From positions 1 to 49,879 of the forward strand of contig JAIXYO010000058.1 of the NCBI GenBank assembly GCA_027490215.1: a stretch of 49,879 nucleotides of DNA, read 5' to 3'. The position numbers and the translations under genes were made by a program. Under the pieces are notes generated by a model. The model did not search any database, was not told where the DNA came from, and worked only from the letters and a program-made list of their open reading frames with translations. The stretch's first letter is position 1; each line of letters starts with the position of its first letter. Positions 15,329-22,795 of this stretch are shown one piece after another. This DNA comes from Rubrivivax sp. Lineage in GTDB: Bacteria > Pseudomonadota > Gammaproteobacteria > Burkholderiales > Burkholderiaceae_C.

Positions 15329-15356
15329 CCGGTCGTGCAGCGACCGGACACTTTTC
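15329..15356 (+). terminator. Rho-independent terminator after fliC2
   Basis: The stem CCGGTCG (15329-15335) and CGACCGG (15341-15347) encloses the loop TGCAG and is followed by ACACTTTTCT. It is placed 25 bases after the fliC2 stop and 21 bases before flaG. It may attenuate rather than fully block read-through into flaG-fliD-fliS, since no separate promoter for these is obvious. Confidence 0.72.
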
Positions 15357-15377
15357 TCTCGAACGGAGCCACGCACC

Positions 15378-15767
15378 ATGTCAACTGTCAACCCCAACCA
15401 AGCTTCCTCTGCCGTGCTGTCCACCTTGTCCACGCTGGACCGACCCACGTCCGGTGGCGCCACCTCGGCCGTGCCGACGCGGGCGGTCAGCGAGCGGCCG
15501 CCGGCGGCGATGTTGGTTTCTGCCGAGGAGGTGGCTCAGCCCTCGCGCGAGGCGGTGGCGCAGGCGGCCAAGCACATCGAATCGTTTGTGAAGTCGGTGG
15601 GCCGGTCGCTGGACTTCAGCGTCGACTCGCGCACCGGCCAGAGCGTGCTGCGGGTGATGAATCCGGAAAACGGCCAGCTCATCCGCCAGCTGCCTGCCGA
15701 GGAAACCCTGCGCGTGGCCGCGGCCATCGACTACATGCAGAGCGTGCTCGTCAACCAGCGCGCCTGA
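15378..15767 (+). CDS. flaG: FlaG family protein
   Basis: FlaG-family proteins affect filament length and are found next to flagellin or fliD. This 129-residue protein has a disordered N-terminus (about 1-55), a helix (QPSREAVAQAAKHIESFVKS), and the conserved C-terminal strand-helix DFSVDSRTGQSVLRVMN ... LIRQLP ... AAIDYMQ. It starts after GGAG at 15364-15367. It lies between fliC2 and fliD. A decayed relative of its C-terminal half is seen after fliC1. Confidence 0.92.
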   Translation: MSTVNPNQASSAVLSTLSTLDRPTSGGATSAVPTRAVSERPPAAMLVSAEEVAQPSREAVAQAAKHIESFVKSVGRSLDFSVDSRTGQSVLRVMNPENGQLIRQLPAEETLRVAAAIDYMQSVLVNQRA

Positions 15768-15810
15768 TGGGCTCTGTTTGCCCATCCTTGAACATTGAAG
15801 AGGCTCCACC

Positions 15811-17211
15811 ATGGCCGTAGGTTCTGCCAATTCCGCCACCGCCACCAGCGTGCTGGACGTGGCCTCTATCGTGTCGGGTCTGATGCAGGTGGAAAGCCAG
15901 CCACTGACCAAGCTGGACGCCAAGATCAGCGCCGTGAACACCAAGGTGTCGGCGATGGGCAGTTTCATGTCCAAGGTCAGTGCGCTGCAGACCGCGCTGG
16001 ACAAGCTGGCCGACTCGACGCAATTCAACACGCTCGGCACCACCAACAGCAACAGCAACCTGTTGAGCGTGGCGGCCACCAGCGGCGCGTCGGCGGGCTC
16101 GCTGGCGGTGCAGGTGAAGCAAAGCGCCTTGCCCCAACAGACGCTGCTCAGCGGTTTCACCTCGGCCACAGCGCTGGTTTCTAGTACTGCAGGCAGCTTC
16201 AACCTGAAGAACTCCGCCACCGGCGCCGTGGTGGGCGTGGACGTGACCAGCGCCACGACGCTGACGGACTTGGCTGCCCTGGTGACCGCCAGCAGCGCCG
16301 GCGTCACTGCTTCGGTCGTCCAGCAGACCGACAGCAGCTACGCGCTGCTGCTGAGCAGCAAGTCCGTAGGCGCCGCCCAAGCCTTCAGCACCGATTTCAC
16401 ACCCACCGGTGGCACCGCCACCGTGCTGACCGGCAGCACGGTCAGCACGCCACAGGCGGCCTCGGATGCGGCGATCCGCGTCAACGGCATCGACTACACC
16501 CGCTCCAGCAACACATTCACCAACATCCTGCCCGGCGTGACCTTGACTCTGCAGCAGTCGGTCAGTGCCGCCGACTGGGCGAGCGCATCCACCGCGACGG
16601 TGGCTGTCACCAACTCCAACGCCAACGCCGCCAGCGCGATCAACGGGCTGGTGTCGGCCTACAACGGTGTCTATTCACTGTACAAGTCGCTCACCCGTTC
16701 GGATAAGGATGCCGCGCTGCGTGGCCCGCTGAGCGGCGATCAGACGCTGTCCAATTTCATGGGCCGCGTGCGCAACCTGATCGATGCCGGTGTGCAGGAC
16801 GGCGCCGGCCGCACCGTGAATCTGTACGACGCAGGCGTGACCACCAGCAACGACGGCACCCTGAAGGTGGACAGCGCCAAGCTGAACACGGCCCTCACCG
16901 GCACGCTCGGCAGCATCCTCGCCACCGGTGCCCACGTCGGTTCGACCACGCGCAGCAACAGCCTCGATCAGTTCGTCGCCGATGCCCAGCGGGCCGGTGG
17001 CATTCTGGCCGACAGCAACAGCAGCAAGCAGGCCTTGATCAAGGATTACAACGACCAGAAGGCCGCACTGAACGTCAAGCTGCTGAGCATGAAGGCCCGG
17101 TACACCGCGCAGTACGCCAAGCTGGACGCCATGCTGACCAGCATGCAGCAGACCAGCACGGCCTTGACTGGCGCATTGGCGTCGCTCACCGCGTCGACCA
17201 AGAACGACTGA
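15811..17211 (+). CDS. fliD: Filament cap protein FliD (HAP2)
   Basis: FliD forms the filament cap and folds incoming flagellin. The 466-residue protein has the N-terminal motif SVLDVASIVSGLMQVESQPLT, the FliD N domain (about 10-110), a repeated Ser/Thr-rich mid region, the IRVNGIDYTRSSNTFTNILPG element, and the C-terminal domain and coiled coil (about 280-460) with GPLSGDQTL and LYDAGVTTSNDGTLKVD. It starts after GAAGAGG (about 15798-15804). fliS follows 10 bases later, as expected for a chaperone-cap operon. Confidence 0.95.
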   Translation: MAVGSANSATATSVLDVASIVSGLMQVESQPLTKLDAKISAVNTKVSAMGSFMSKVSALQTALDKLADSTQFNTLGTTNSNSNLLSVAATSGASAGSLAVQVKQSALPQQTLLSGFTSATALVSSTAGSFNLKNSATGAVVGVDVTSATTLTDLAALVTASSAGVTASVVQQTDSSYALLLSSKSVGAAQAFSTDFTPTGGTATVLTGSTVSTPQAASDAAIRVNGIDYTRSSNTFTNILPGVTLTLQQSVSAADWASASTATVAVTNSNANAASAINGLVSAYNGVYSLYKSLTRSDKDAALRGPLSGDQTLSNFMGRVRNLIDAGVQDGAGRTVNLYDAGVTTSNDGTLKVDSAKLNTALTGTLGSILATGAHVGSTTRSNSLDQFVADAQRAGGILADSNSSKQALIKDYNDQKAALNVKLLSMKARYTAQYAKLDAMLTSMQQTSTALTGALASLTASTKND

Positions 17212-17221
17212 GGCAACCCCT

Positions 17222-17629
17222 ATGAGCCTGAACTTGTCCCGAAATGGTCGTGCCCGCTATCAGGCCGTCAACAACACGGGCGCTGTGCTCGACCGCCCAC
17301 CCATCGATCTGGTGGTGCTGGTCTACGAGCGCATCGACGACAAGTTGCTGCTGGCCGAGCAAGCCGTCGCCGCCAACAACCCGGCCCAGCTGGGCGAGCA
17401 GATGCAGCAGGCCACCGACCTGCTGCAACAGGGCTTGGTTGCGACGCTGGACTTCGAGCGTGGCGGCGACGTGGCGCTGAACCTGGGTCGCGTCTACGAC
17501 TATTGCCAGCGCCGCATGTTGCAGGGCCATCTGCGGCGCGATGTGGAAGCGCTGCGTGAAGTCCGCAAGCTGCTGGCCGAGCTGCGTGAGGGCTGGGTGG
17601 GAATCCAGCAAGGCAAGGCCACCGCCTGA
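17222..17629 (+). CDS. fliS: Flagellin chaperone FliS
   Basis: FliS binds the C-terminus of flagellin and prevents cytosolic polymerisation. The 135-residue helical protein shows the family landmarks: YQAVNNTGAVLDRPPIDLVVLVYERI near the N-terminus (Tyr plus P.DLV.LVY), and GLVATLDFERGGDVALNLGRVYDYCQRRML in the centre (the L.....GG.iA.NL..lYdY pattern). It follows fliD directly. No FliT-type gene follows. Confidence 0.93.
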   Translation: MSLNLSRNGRARYQAVNNTGAVLDRPPIDLVVLVYERIDDKLLLAEQAVAANNPAQLGEQMQQATDLLQQGLVATLDFERGGDVALNLGRVYDYCQRRMLQGHLRRDVEALREVRKLLAELREGWVGIQQGKATA

Positions 17630-17708
17630 GGCCTCTGCCCGGTGCCTTGAGGGGCAAGCCCGGACGGGGTGGCCTGGAAGCGCCTGGTGAGCCCGGTCTG
17701 GCCGGGCC
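17630..17708. other. Convergent intergenic region with GC-rich hairpin
   Basis: This 79-base gap separates the 3' ends of fliS (plus) and the FlgO-like lipoprotein (minus). It holds a GC-rich inverted repeat, GCCCGG (17691-17696) with CCGGGC (17702-17707). There is no T tract on either strand, so a terminator call would be weak. Nothing else is visible. Confidence 0.4.
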
Positions 17709-18359
17709 CTAGTTCGAATCGATGCGGTAAACGAACTCCGGCTTGCCCCAGATCGTCTTGCGGCAGCCCATGGCCACGCTCTGCGTCGACACGCGCAACA
17801 CCGCCGACGAGGCCATGTCGACCTCGCGGGCGATGACCGTGAAGCGCGTGTCCTGCACGCTGTAGGTCCCCACGATGGCCGTCGCGGCGGCGTATTTCTG
17901 CGTGTGGGCGCCTGAGGCCTCCCGCGTGAGCGCATTCAGCCCCGCGGGGCTGAGCTTGAGCCGGGCCGCCAGTTCGGGGTGCACCACCGACAGCTTGCAG
18001 ACGCTGGAGATGCTGGCGCGAAACAGGTCGCCAAATGAAAGACCGAGCGCATCGGCCTGCAAGGTCTGGACGTCCACCAGGTCGGGAACCACCACATGCC
18101 CTGGCGCGTCCTGTCCGGCAGTTGCTACCGCCATCGGATCGCCAGGATGCTGGCGCGCAGCCTGGACCGGGCACAGATCTGTCGCGAGGAGTTCAGCCAG
18201 GTGCTGCAGGTCCAGCCGCGAGATGCGCTCGTCCTGGGGGACATAGCAGTCCGCCGGCACGCCCGTGGTGTTCAGTGACGAGCAGGCCGCCAGCACTGGC
18301 AACATGCTGCCGACTGCCAGCACCCTGACGCGGGCGAGGGCCCTCGGCTGTCGCGTCAT
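17709..18359 (-). CDS. FlgO-like outer-membrane lipoprotein
   Basis: The gene encodes 216 residues from ATG 18359 (a TTG at 18368 overlaps the preceding stop). A signal peptide with lipobox LAAC (VLAVGSMLPVLAACSS) predicts lipidation at about Cys26. The body resembles the FlgO domain, which in Vibrio helps anchor the flagellum at the outer membrane: the strand VVVPDLVDVQTLQ, a helix, then AIVGTYSVQDTRFTVIAREVD (the hhGtY......v.aR.vd pattern) and the strand SAVLRVSTQSV. It is the third gene of a minus-strand trio; the middle gene carries the same domain more clearly. Assignment is by motif pattern and context. Confidence 0.65.
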   Translation of the reverse strand: MTRQPRALARVRVLAVGSMLPVLAACSSLNTTGVPADCYVPQDERISRLDLQHLAELLATDLCPVQAARQHPGDPMAVATAGQDAPGHVVVPDLVDVQTLQADALGLSFGDLFRASISSVCKLSVVHPELAARLKLSPAGLNALTREASGAHTQKYAAATAIVGTYSVQDTRFTVIAREVDMASSAVLRVSTQSVAMGCRKTIWGKPEFVYRIDSN

Positions 18360-18364
18360 CGATT

Positions 18365-18982
18365 TCAACGGGTCAGAGCAATCACGGGCAGCGCCCGGGG
18401 CTTGTCGATCAGGCCGGCGACGAAGCGGTCGCGCGCGAAGCGCGTCTGGGCTGTCGACACCACCTCGCCGGTACCCAGGTCGATGATGCGTGCGCTCAGC
18501 AAAACGCCGTCAGCGGTGTCCGTGTAGGTGCCTGTGAGCACCTGGCCCGCAGGCAAGGCCTCGCGAACGCGCTTGATGTCGCGGCTCAGCGAAAACTCCC
18601 CCGCCTCGTTGATCACCATGCTGCGACTCAATCGCAGGTCGGACACCGCCCAGTTGCGCACCTGCATCTCGTGCATGAGGTTCTCACCCACGAGCCGCCC
18701 GAAGCTGGAACTTTCTCCCAAGTCGTTCAGGTTGGCAAAGCTGGTGATGACGGTGATGCGCTTGCGCACATCCACGTTGGCGTTGCGGTCGAGCTGGTCG
18801 GCCAGGAAAATCAGCCCGGCGTTGAATATGCCGGCACCGCTGGTGCTGGTCACGTTCGGGATAGGTTCGAATCCGCGAATGCTGGTGGCTGCCGCAGGCG
18901 TGCTCGCCGTCTGCGCATGTGCCAGCGGACTGCACAAGACGAGCGCCAGAGCGGTGACTTGGGGAATGGTGCGAATGGACAT
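18365..18982 (-). CDS. FlgO-like exported protein
   Basis: The gene encodes 205 residues. I chose ATG 18982 because it gives a signal peptide (TIPQVTALALVLCSPLAHAQ, cleaved after AHA); the longer frame to 19072 would overlap the upstream gene. The mature protein has the FlgO pattern: FLADQLDRNAN, a strand (RITVITSFANLNDLG), SSFGRLVGENLMHEMQVRNWAVSDLR, then GQVLTGTYTDTADGVLLSARIIDLGTG. It has no lipobox. It lies 10 bases after the small lipoprotein gene and 5 bases before the FlgO-like lipoprotein gene. A part in the outer-membrane collar of the flagellum is inferred. Confidence 0.72.
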   Translation of the reverse strand: MSIRTIPQVTALALVLCSPLAHAQTASTPAAATSIRGFEPIPNVTSTSGAGIFNAGLIFLADQLDRNANVDVRKRITVITSFANLNDLGESSSFGRLVGENLMHEMQVRNWAVSDLRLSRSMVINEAGEFSLSRDIKRVREALPAGQVLTGTYTDTADGVLLSARIIDLGTGEVVSTAQTRFARDRFVAGLIDKPRALPVIALTR

Positions 18983-18992
18983 TGGTGTGGCC

Positions 18993-19283
18993 TCAGAGTG
19001 AGCAGTCGCCTGCACGCCCCGTGCTGCTCCGGGGGGTGGCAACAGCGGAATCGAGGGGGCGGACGCGCTCAAGATGGTTCGGAGCCTGGGCGCGATAGGT
19101 CACTGGGTAGTCGTTGCAAGGCGCCGGGCGTGCAACGGCCAGACCGTTCGCCGGTGCCGCGACGCAATCAGTGCACGGTGTCGCCACCTGAGGTGGTGCG
19201 TTCACCACGATCAGGGGTGGCGATGCACAAGCCGTGAGGAGGGTCAGGGGGGCCAAAACGGAAAAGCGAAATAACCTGATCAT
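18993..19283 (-). CDS. Small Cys-rich lipoprotein
   Basis: The gene encodes 96 residues from ATG 19283 (GAGG about 9 bases upstream; a TTG at 19295 is less likely). The signal peptide FSVLAPLTLLTAC ends in a lipobox, LTAC, with lipidation predicted at Cys19. The mature chain is short and Pro/Ala-rich with four further cysteines (PCTDC, PCNDY, DCSL). It is the first gene of the trio with the two FlgO-like proteins. I do not recognise a family; a FlgP-like partner role is only suggested by position. Confidence 0.65.
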   Translation of the reverse strand: MIRLFRFSVLAPLTLLTACASPPLIVVNAPPQVATPCTDCVAAPANGLAVARPAPCNDYPVTYRAQAPNHLERVRPLDSAVATPRSSTGRAGDCSL

Positions 19284-19529
19284 GAGAGGCCTCAACCCGT
19301 TCGCCGATAGATACAGTAAAAAGCGTAAAACGCTTTAAAATGCGTTTTAGTGTACCAGTCTGATAGAGCTGAAGCAACGCAGTCGGGAATCTCTGCCGGA
19401 CGGCTTCTCGAACAAAGAGAAGCCTGAGTTTTCGCGAAAAGGTAAACTGATTTTTCTGCGTCGAAGTGGCTTCCGAATGGCTTCAGGCCCGATTCGACGC
19501 TGCACAGCAGCGCAAGGAGACAGAGGACG
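19284..19529. promoter_or_regulatory. Divergent control region with overlapping inverted repeats
   Basis: The region lies between the FlgO-like trio (minus) and the FliK-like gene (plus). AAAGCG (19320-19325) pairs with CGCTTT (19331-19336), and AAAACGC (19327-19333) pairs with GCGTTTT (19342-19348), giving two overlapping palindromes. TAAAAAGCGTAAA (19317-19329) resembles the A-rich motif found upstream of other flagellar operons. GGCTTCTC (19402-19409) with GAGAAGCC (19417-19424) forms an 8-bp hairpin followed by TGAGTTTT, and TTTTCGCGAAAA (19429-19440) is a perfect palindrome. No consensus sigma-28 or sigma-54 site is visible on either strand. Confidence 0.5.
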
Positions 19530-20555
19530 ATGTTCCCACAGGTGCCATCGGGTGCAGGAGTCACACCCGCACCGCCCACGCGGATCGAGTCTCAGGTCGT
19601 CAGTGCGCCACAGGGCGTTACGCCTGTCAGCCTTGATCCCCAGGCGCCGCGCGCCGCGGCCCCGCCGGTCGGCTTGGCGGGAGATACCGGTGTTCCTGTG
19701 CGGCGGGGGTTGGAGGTCGCCTCCGACCTTCGCAGTGGCGCGCAGACTGCGCTGCCTGTAGCCGGCGCAGCCTTCAACCCGGCGGCCACCCTGGATGCCG
19801 ACCTGCAGTCCTTGCTGCAGGGTCTGCGGGCTTGGGGTCTGTCGAGCCTGCTCGAGTCCCAGGCGCCAGAGCAACAGAACTGGCCCGCGGGAAACACGCC
19901 GCTGGCCGACACGCCTCAGGATGCCCTGGCGCACTTGCGCGACAGCTTGGGTCGATCGGCGATGTTTGCCTTTCATCCGAGGATTGCGTCGATGCTGGGT
20001 GAGGCTGAACGCCGCAGCGCATCGGAGCGTGCCACCTCGGCCTCGACTGCGCCCGACTCGCCGACAGGTTTGCCATCAACCCCTTCGGAGGTTGCCAACA
20101 GCCTGGCTGCCAATGAAGCAGGCCAGGCGAGTGATGCGGGACGAACCGCGCCTGCCACGCCGTCGAATTCACCAACACTTTCCATCGACCAGGCCCAGCA
20201 AGGGCTGCAATTGCTGCTGCAGGGCCGGCTTCGCTGGGAGGGCGAACTGACCCCGGGCGTGCCCGCTGAACTCGAACGCAACGATGTCTGGGAAGAAGAC
20301 CCAGATCGCCCCGGCACCTTGCAGCGGGGCACGTCGGTTCGCGTCAAGGTGTCCTTGCCAGACAGTGGCGAGCTCGTCGTCGTCGCGCAGCAGATTGCCG
20401 ATCGCTACACCGTGGCGCTACAGCCCGATGCGCGCCACCTGGGTCGCTTTGATGCCGCGATCTCCGACCTCCAGCAGGCGCTGGCGCCGTTGACCCCGAA
20501 TCCGGTGGCGTTGACCCTCCAGTCACCCGCACCTGGAAGTCTGTCCTCGTCATGA
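19530..20555 (+). CDS. FliK-like (hook-length control family) protein
   Basis: The gene encodes 341 residues and starts after AAGGAGACAGAGG. The N-terminal about 210 residues are Pro/Ala/Ser-rich and disordered. The C-terminal part (about 225-335) has the compact beta/alpha pattern of the FliK C-terminal domain: LRWEGELTPGVPAELE, VRVKVSLPDSGELVVVAQ, YTVALQPD, then a helix. It overlaps by 4 bases an FlhB-C-terminal-like gene, and such pairs occur beside flagellar operons in other bacteria. The canonical fliK of this locus is at 29741, so this is a second, divergent family member. Function is uncertain. Confidence 0.7.
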   Translation: MFPQVPSGAGVTPAPPTRIESQVVSAPQGVTPVSLDPQAPRAAAPPVGLAGDTGVPVRRGLEVASDLRSGAQTALPVAGAAFNPAATLDADLQSLLQGLRAWGLSSLLESQAPEQQNWPAGNTPLADTPQDALAHLRDSLGRSAMFAFHPRIASMLGEAERRSASERATSASTAPDSPTGLPSTPSEVANSLAANEAGQASDAGRTAPATPSNSPTLSIDQAQQGLQLLLQGRLRWEGELTPGVPAELERNDVWEEDPDRPGTLQRGTSVRVKVSLPDSGELVVVAQQIADRYTVALQPDARHLGRFDAAISDLQQALAPLTPNPVALTLQSPAPGSLSSS

Positions 20556-20857
20556 CTGAATCGGGTCGGTCGATCGCCAGTCAGGCCGTGGCCTTGCGCT
20601 ATGAGTCCAACGCCATGGCGCCTCGCATCGTGGCCAAGGGTGAGGGCTTCATGGCGCAAGCTCTGATCGACCGGGCAAACCAGGCTGGCGTGCCACTGAA
20701 TGAATCGCCAGAGCTGGTTCAACTGCTCATGCAGATCGACCTCGACCAGATGATTCCTCCGACCCTGTACGCGGTGGTAGCCCAGGTGCTGGTGTGGGCC
20801 TACAAGGTCGACGAGCGAGCGCCGAGCCCCGACCGACCGGGCGTGCCGGGCCGCTGA
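20552..20857 (+). CDS. FlhB C-terminal-domain-like protein (FlhX/FhlB type)
   Basis: This 101-residue soluble protein matches the cytoplasmic C-terminal domain of FlhB after its autocleavage site: AVALRYESNAMAPRIVAKGEGFMAQALIDRANQAGVPL, then IPPTLYAVVAQVLVWAY. The NPTH cleavage motif and the whole membrane domain are absent. Short FlhB-like proteins of this type are known and can partly substitute for the cleaved FlhB C-terminus. It overlaps the FliK-like gene in an ATGA. The pairing fits the known link between FlhB and FliK in substrate-specificity switching. Full-length flhB is not in this window. Confidence 0.82.
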   Translation: MTESGRSIASQAVALRYESNAMAPRIVAKGEGFMAQALIDRANQAGVPLNESPELVQLLMQIDLDQMIPPTLYAVVAQVLVWAYKVDERAPSPDRPGVPGR

Positions 20858-20868
20858 ATTCGCACACC

Positions 20869-21201
20869 TCAGACCGACAGGCTGCTGACCTCGCGATAGG
20901 CTTCAAGCAGCTTGTTGCGGACAGCCACCATGCCCTGGAAAGAGATGCTGGCCTGCTGCATAGAGATCATCACCTGCTCGATCGAGACGTTCTTGTCACC
21001 GAGCTGGAAGGCCTGAGCCTGAGCTTGGGCGGTGTTTTGTGCGGCATTCACATCGCGCACCGCATCGCGCAGCAACATGGGGAAATCGATTGCTCCGGCT
21101 GCGATGTCTGCAGCGGGTGCCGGTTTTCCGCGTGCAGCGCTCTGCATCGCCTCCATTCGGGCGAGCAAGGCATCGACACTGGGCAGCGTGGTGATGGTCA
21201 T
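20869..21201 (-). CDS. fliE: Hook-basal body protein FliE
   Basis: FliE joins the MS ring to the rod and is an early export substrate. The 110-residue protein starts at ATG 21201; the longer frame upstream overlaps fleR and is not real. Family landmarks are IDFPMLLRDAVRDVNAAQNTAQAQAQAF, the NVSIEQVMISMQQASISFQ core and VAVRNKLLEAYREV at the C-terminus. It is the last gene of the fleS-fleR-fliE operon on the minus strand, 23 bases after fleR, and converges with the FlhB-like gene across an 11-base gap. Confidence 0.95.
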   Translation of the reverse strand: MTITTLPSVDALLARMEAMQSAARGKPAPAADIAAGAIDFPMLLRDAVRDVNAAQNTAQAQAQAFQLGDKNVSIEQVMISMQQASISFQGMVAVRNKLLEAYREVSSLSV

Positions 21202-21224
21202 GGTGGGTTCGGGATGTGGTGGTT

Positions 21225-22790
21225 TCAGATGTGCTGCGGCCAGGCGCCGCCCGCACCGCTCATGGCGTTGGAGGCCACAGGGATGTCGATCGAAGTTGCG
21301 GTGCTGTCCGTGCCGCAGTCGGTGTCGCCGGCCTCGCCTGAGGGTGCAAACGACTGTTCGCGGTATGCCTTGAGCTTGTAGCGCAGGGCCCGCTCGGAGA
21401 TGCCCAGAATGGCGATTGCGGCGCGTCGGTTGCCACCCACCTTGTCCAGCACGCCCAGGATGTGTTCGCGTTCGACATCGCGTACGTTGCGCGCCCGGGT
21501 GGCCGGGCCTTCGGGCGGCGCCGCCGGGACGATGACTGGCGTGTGCACCGCCGTCAGCGCGGGCGCGGCCAGCGGGGATTCGGTGACGGCCGCGTCGGCC
21601 TTCGGGTTCTCGCACGGCGGCAGTTCGAGGTGCATCGGTTCGATCCACGGTGCCTCGCTGAGCAGCAGGCCGCGCTGGATGGTGTTCTCCAGTTCGCGAA
21701 CGTTGCCGGGCCAGCGGTGGCGGCACAGCGCGGCCTCGCTGGCCGGGGAGAGACTGCGGTCCGGCATGCCGAAGCTGGCGCCGTAGCGTTGAACGAAGCG
21801 GCGCGCCAGCGGGATGATGTCGCCCGGTCGTTCGCGCAGCGGGGGTACCGGAACCGGAAAGACAGCCAGCCGGTAGAACAGGTCGTCACGGAATCGCCCG
21901 CTCGCCACATCGGCGCTCAGGTCCCGGTTGGTGGCGGTGATCAGCCGGATGTCGATCGCGATGCTCTGCTGTCCGCCGAGACGCTCCAGGGTTCGTTCCT
22001 GCAGCACGCGTAACAGTTTGACCTGAGTGGTCGCGGCCATCTCGCCGATCTCGTCAAGGAACAGCGTGCCGCCCTGGGCCTGTTCGAACTTGCCGGCTTG
22101 CTGCCGGGCGGCGCCGGTGAACGAGCCCTTCTCATGGCCAAACAGCGTGGCCTCGAGCAGGCTGTCCGGGATGGCGGCGCAGTTGATGGCCACGAACGGG
22201 CCCTCTGCACGGCGCGATGACAGGTGGATGTGCCGCGCCATCACCTCCTTGCCAACGCCTGACTCGCCTGTCAGCAGAACGCTGGCGTCGGACACGGCCG
22301 CCCGCTCTGCCCGCGCAACCGTTGCACGCATGCGGGCGTCGGTGCACAACAGCCCGCTGGCTGAGGGGCCTGGGTCCGCATCCGCCGAGGATGCCGGCAG
22401 GTGCCGCCGAACCGCCTCGACCAGCACTGACGTGGAAAAGGGCTTGAGCAGCAGTTCACGGGCGCCAGCCTTCAGCGCTGCGATGGCCAGCGGCGCGTCC
22501 GCGAAAGCCGTCATCAGCAGCATCGGTGGGTGATGACGGCGAGCGCGCACGGTCGTCAGCAGTTCCAGGCCGTTCATGCCAGGCAGCCTGAAATCGGAAA
22601 CGACCAGGTCGACATCTGCACCGGACAAGACCGTGAGGCCCTCTTCGGCGCTGGCCACCGGGCTGACGCTGAACCCGGCGCGGCGCAAGGTCGAGAAGAG
22701 CGCCTCGCGCAGTTCGGGATCGTCCTCGATCAGCAGCACGTGCGGCGCCACCGTCGGTGTTGGCGCGATTGCGGTCGAGGTCATGTCCAT
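21225..22790 (-). CDS. fleR: FleR/FlrC-type sigma-54-dependent response regulator
   Basis: The gene encodes 521 residues from ATG 22790, 5 bases after fleS; the open frame to 23399 is an upstream artefact. It has a receiver domain (15-130; acidic pocket Asp23/Asp24, phosphoacceptor Asp66 in VVSDFRLPG, Lys116), an AAA+ domain (about 148-385; Walker A GESGVGK 175-181, sigma-54 contact loop GSFTGA 222-227, a Ser variant of GAFTGA, Walker B TLFLDEIGE), and a Fis-type helix-turn-helix (NRRAAIAILGISERALRYKLKAY). FleR-type regulators activate middle basal-body and hook genes. The name fleR is by family and context; flrC is equivalent. Confidence 0.9.
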   Translation of the reverse strand: MDMTSTAIAPTPTVAPHVLLIEDDPELREALFSTLRRAGFSVSPVASAEEGLTVLSGADVDLVVSDFRLPGMNGLELLTTVRARRHHPPMLLMTAFADAPLAIAALKAGARELLLKPFSTSVLVEAVRRHLPASSADADPGPSASGLLCTDARMRATVARAERAAVSDASVLLTGESGVGKEVMARHIHLSSRRAEGPFVAINCAAIPDSLLEATLFGHEKGSFTGAARQQAGKFEQAQGGTLFLDEIGEMAATTQVKLLRVLQERTLERLGGQQSIAIDIRLITATNRDLSADVASGRFRDDLFYRLAVFPVPVPPLRERPGDIIPLARRFVQRYGASFGMPDRSLSPASEAALCRHRWPGNVRELENTIQRGLLLSEAPWIEPMHLELPPCENPKADAAVTESPLAAPALTAVHTPVIVPAAPPEGPATRARNVRDVEREHILGVLDKVGGNRRAAIAILGISERALRYKLKAYREQSFAPSGEAGDTDCGTDSTATSIDIPVASNAMSGAGGAWPQHI

Positions 22791-22795
22791 GGTCT

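Noticed and set aside
17691-17707. A bidirectional terminator between fliS and the FlgO-like lipoprotein.
   Set aside because: The GC-rich hairpin has no T tract on either side, so termination is not supported by sequence.
19302-19310. GCCGATAG as a sigma-28 -10 box on the plus strand.
   Set aside because: No TAAA-like -35 lies 15-16 bases upstream (that position reads within CATGAGAGG).
21202-21726. An upstream extension of FliE giving 285 codons.
   Set aside because: It lies inside fleR in another frame, is Arg/His-rich, and FliE is normally about 100-110 residues.
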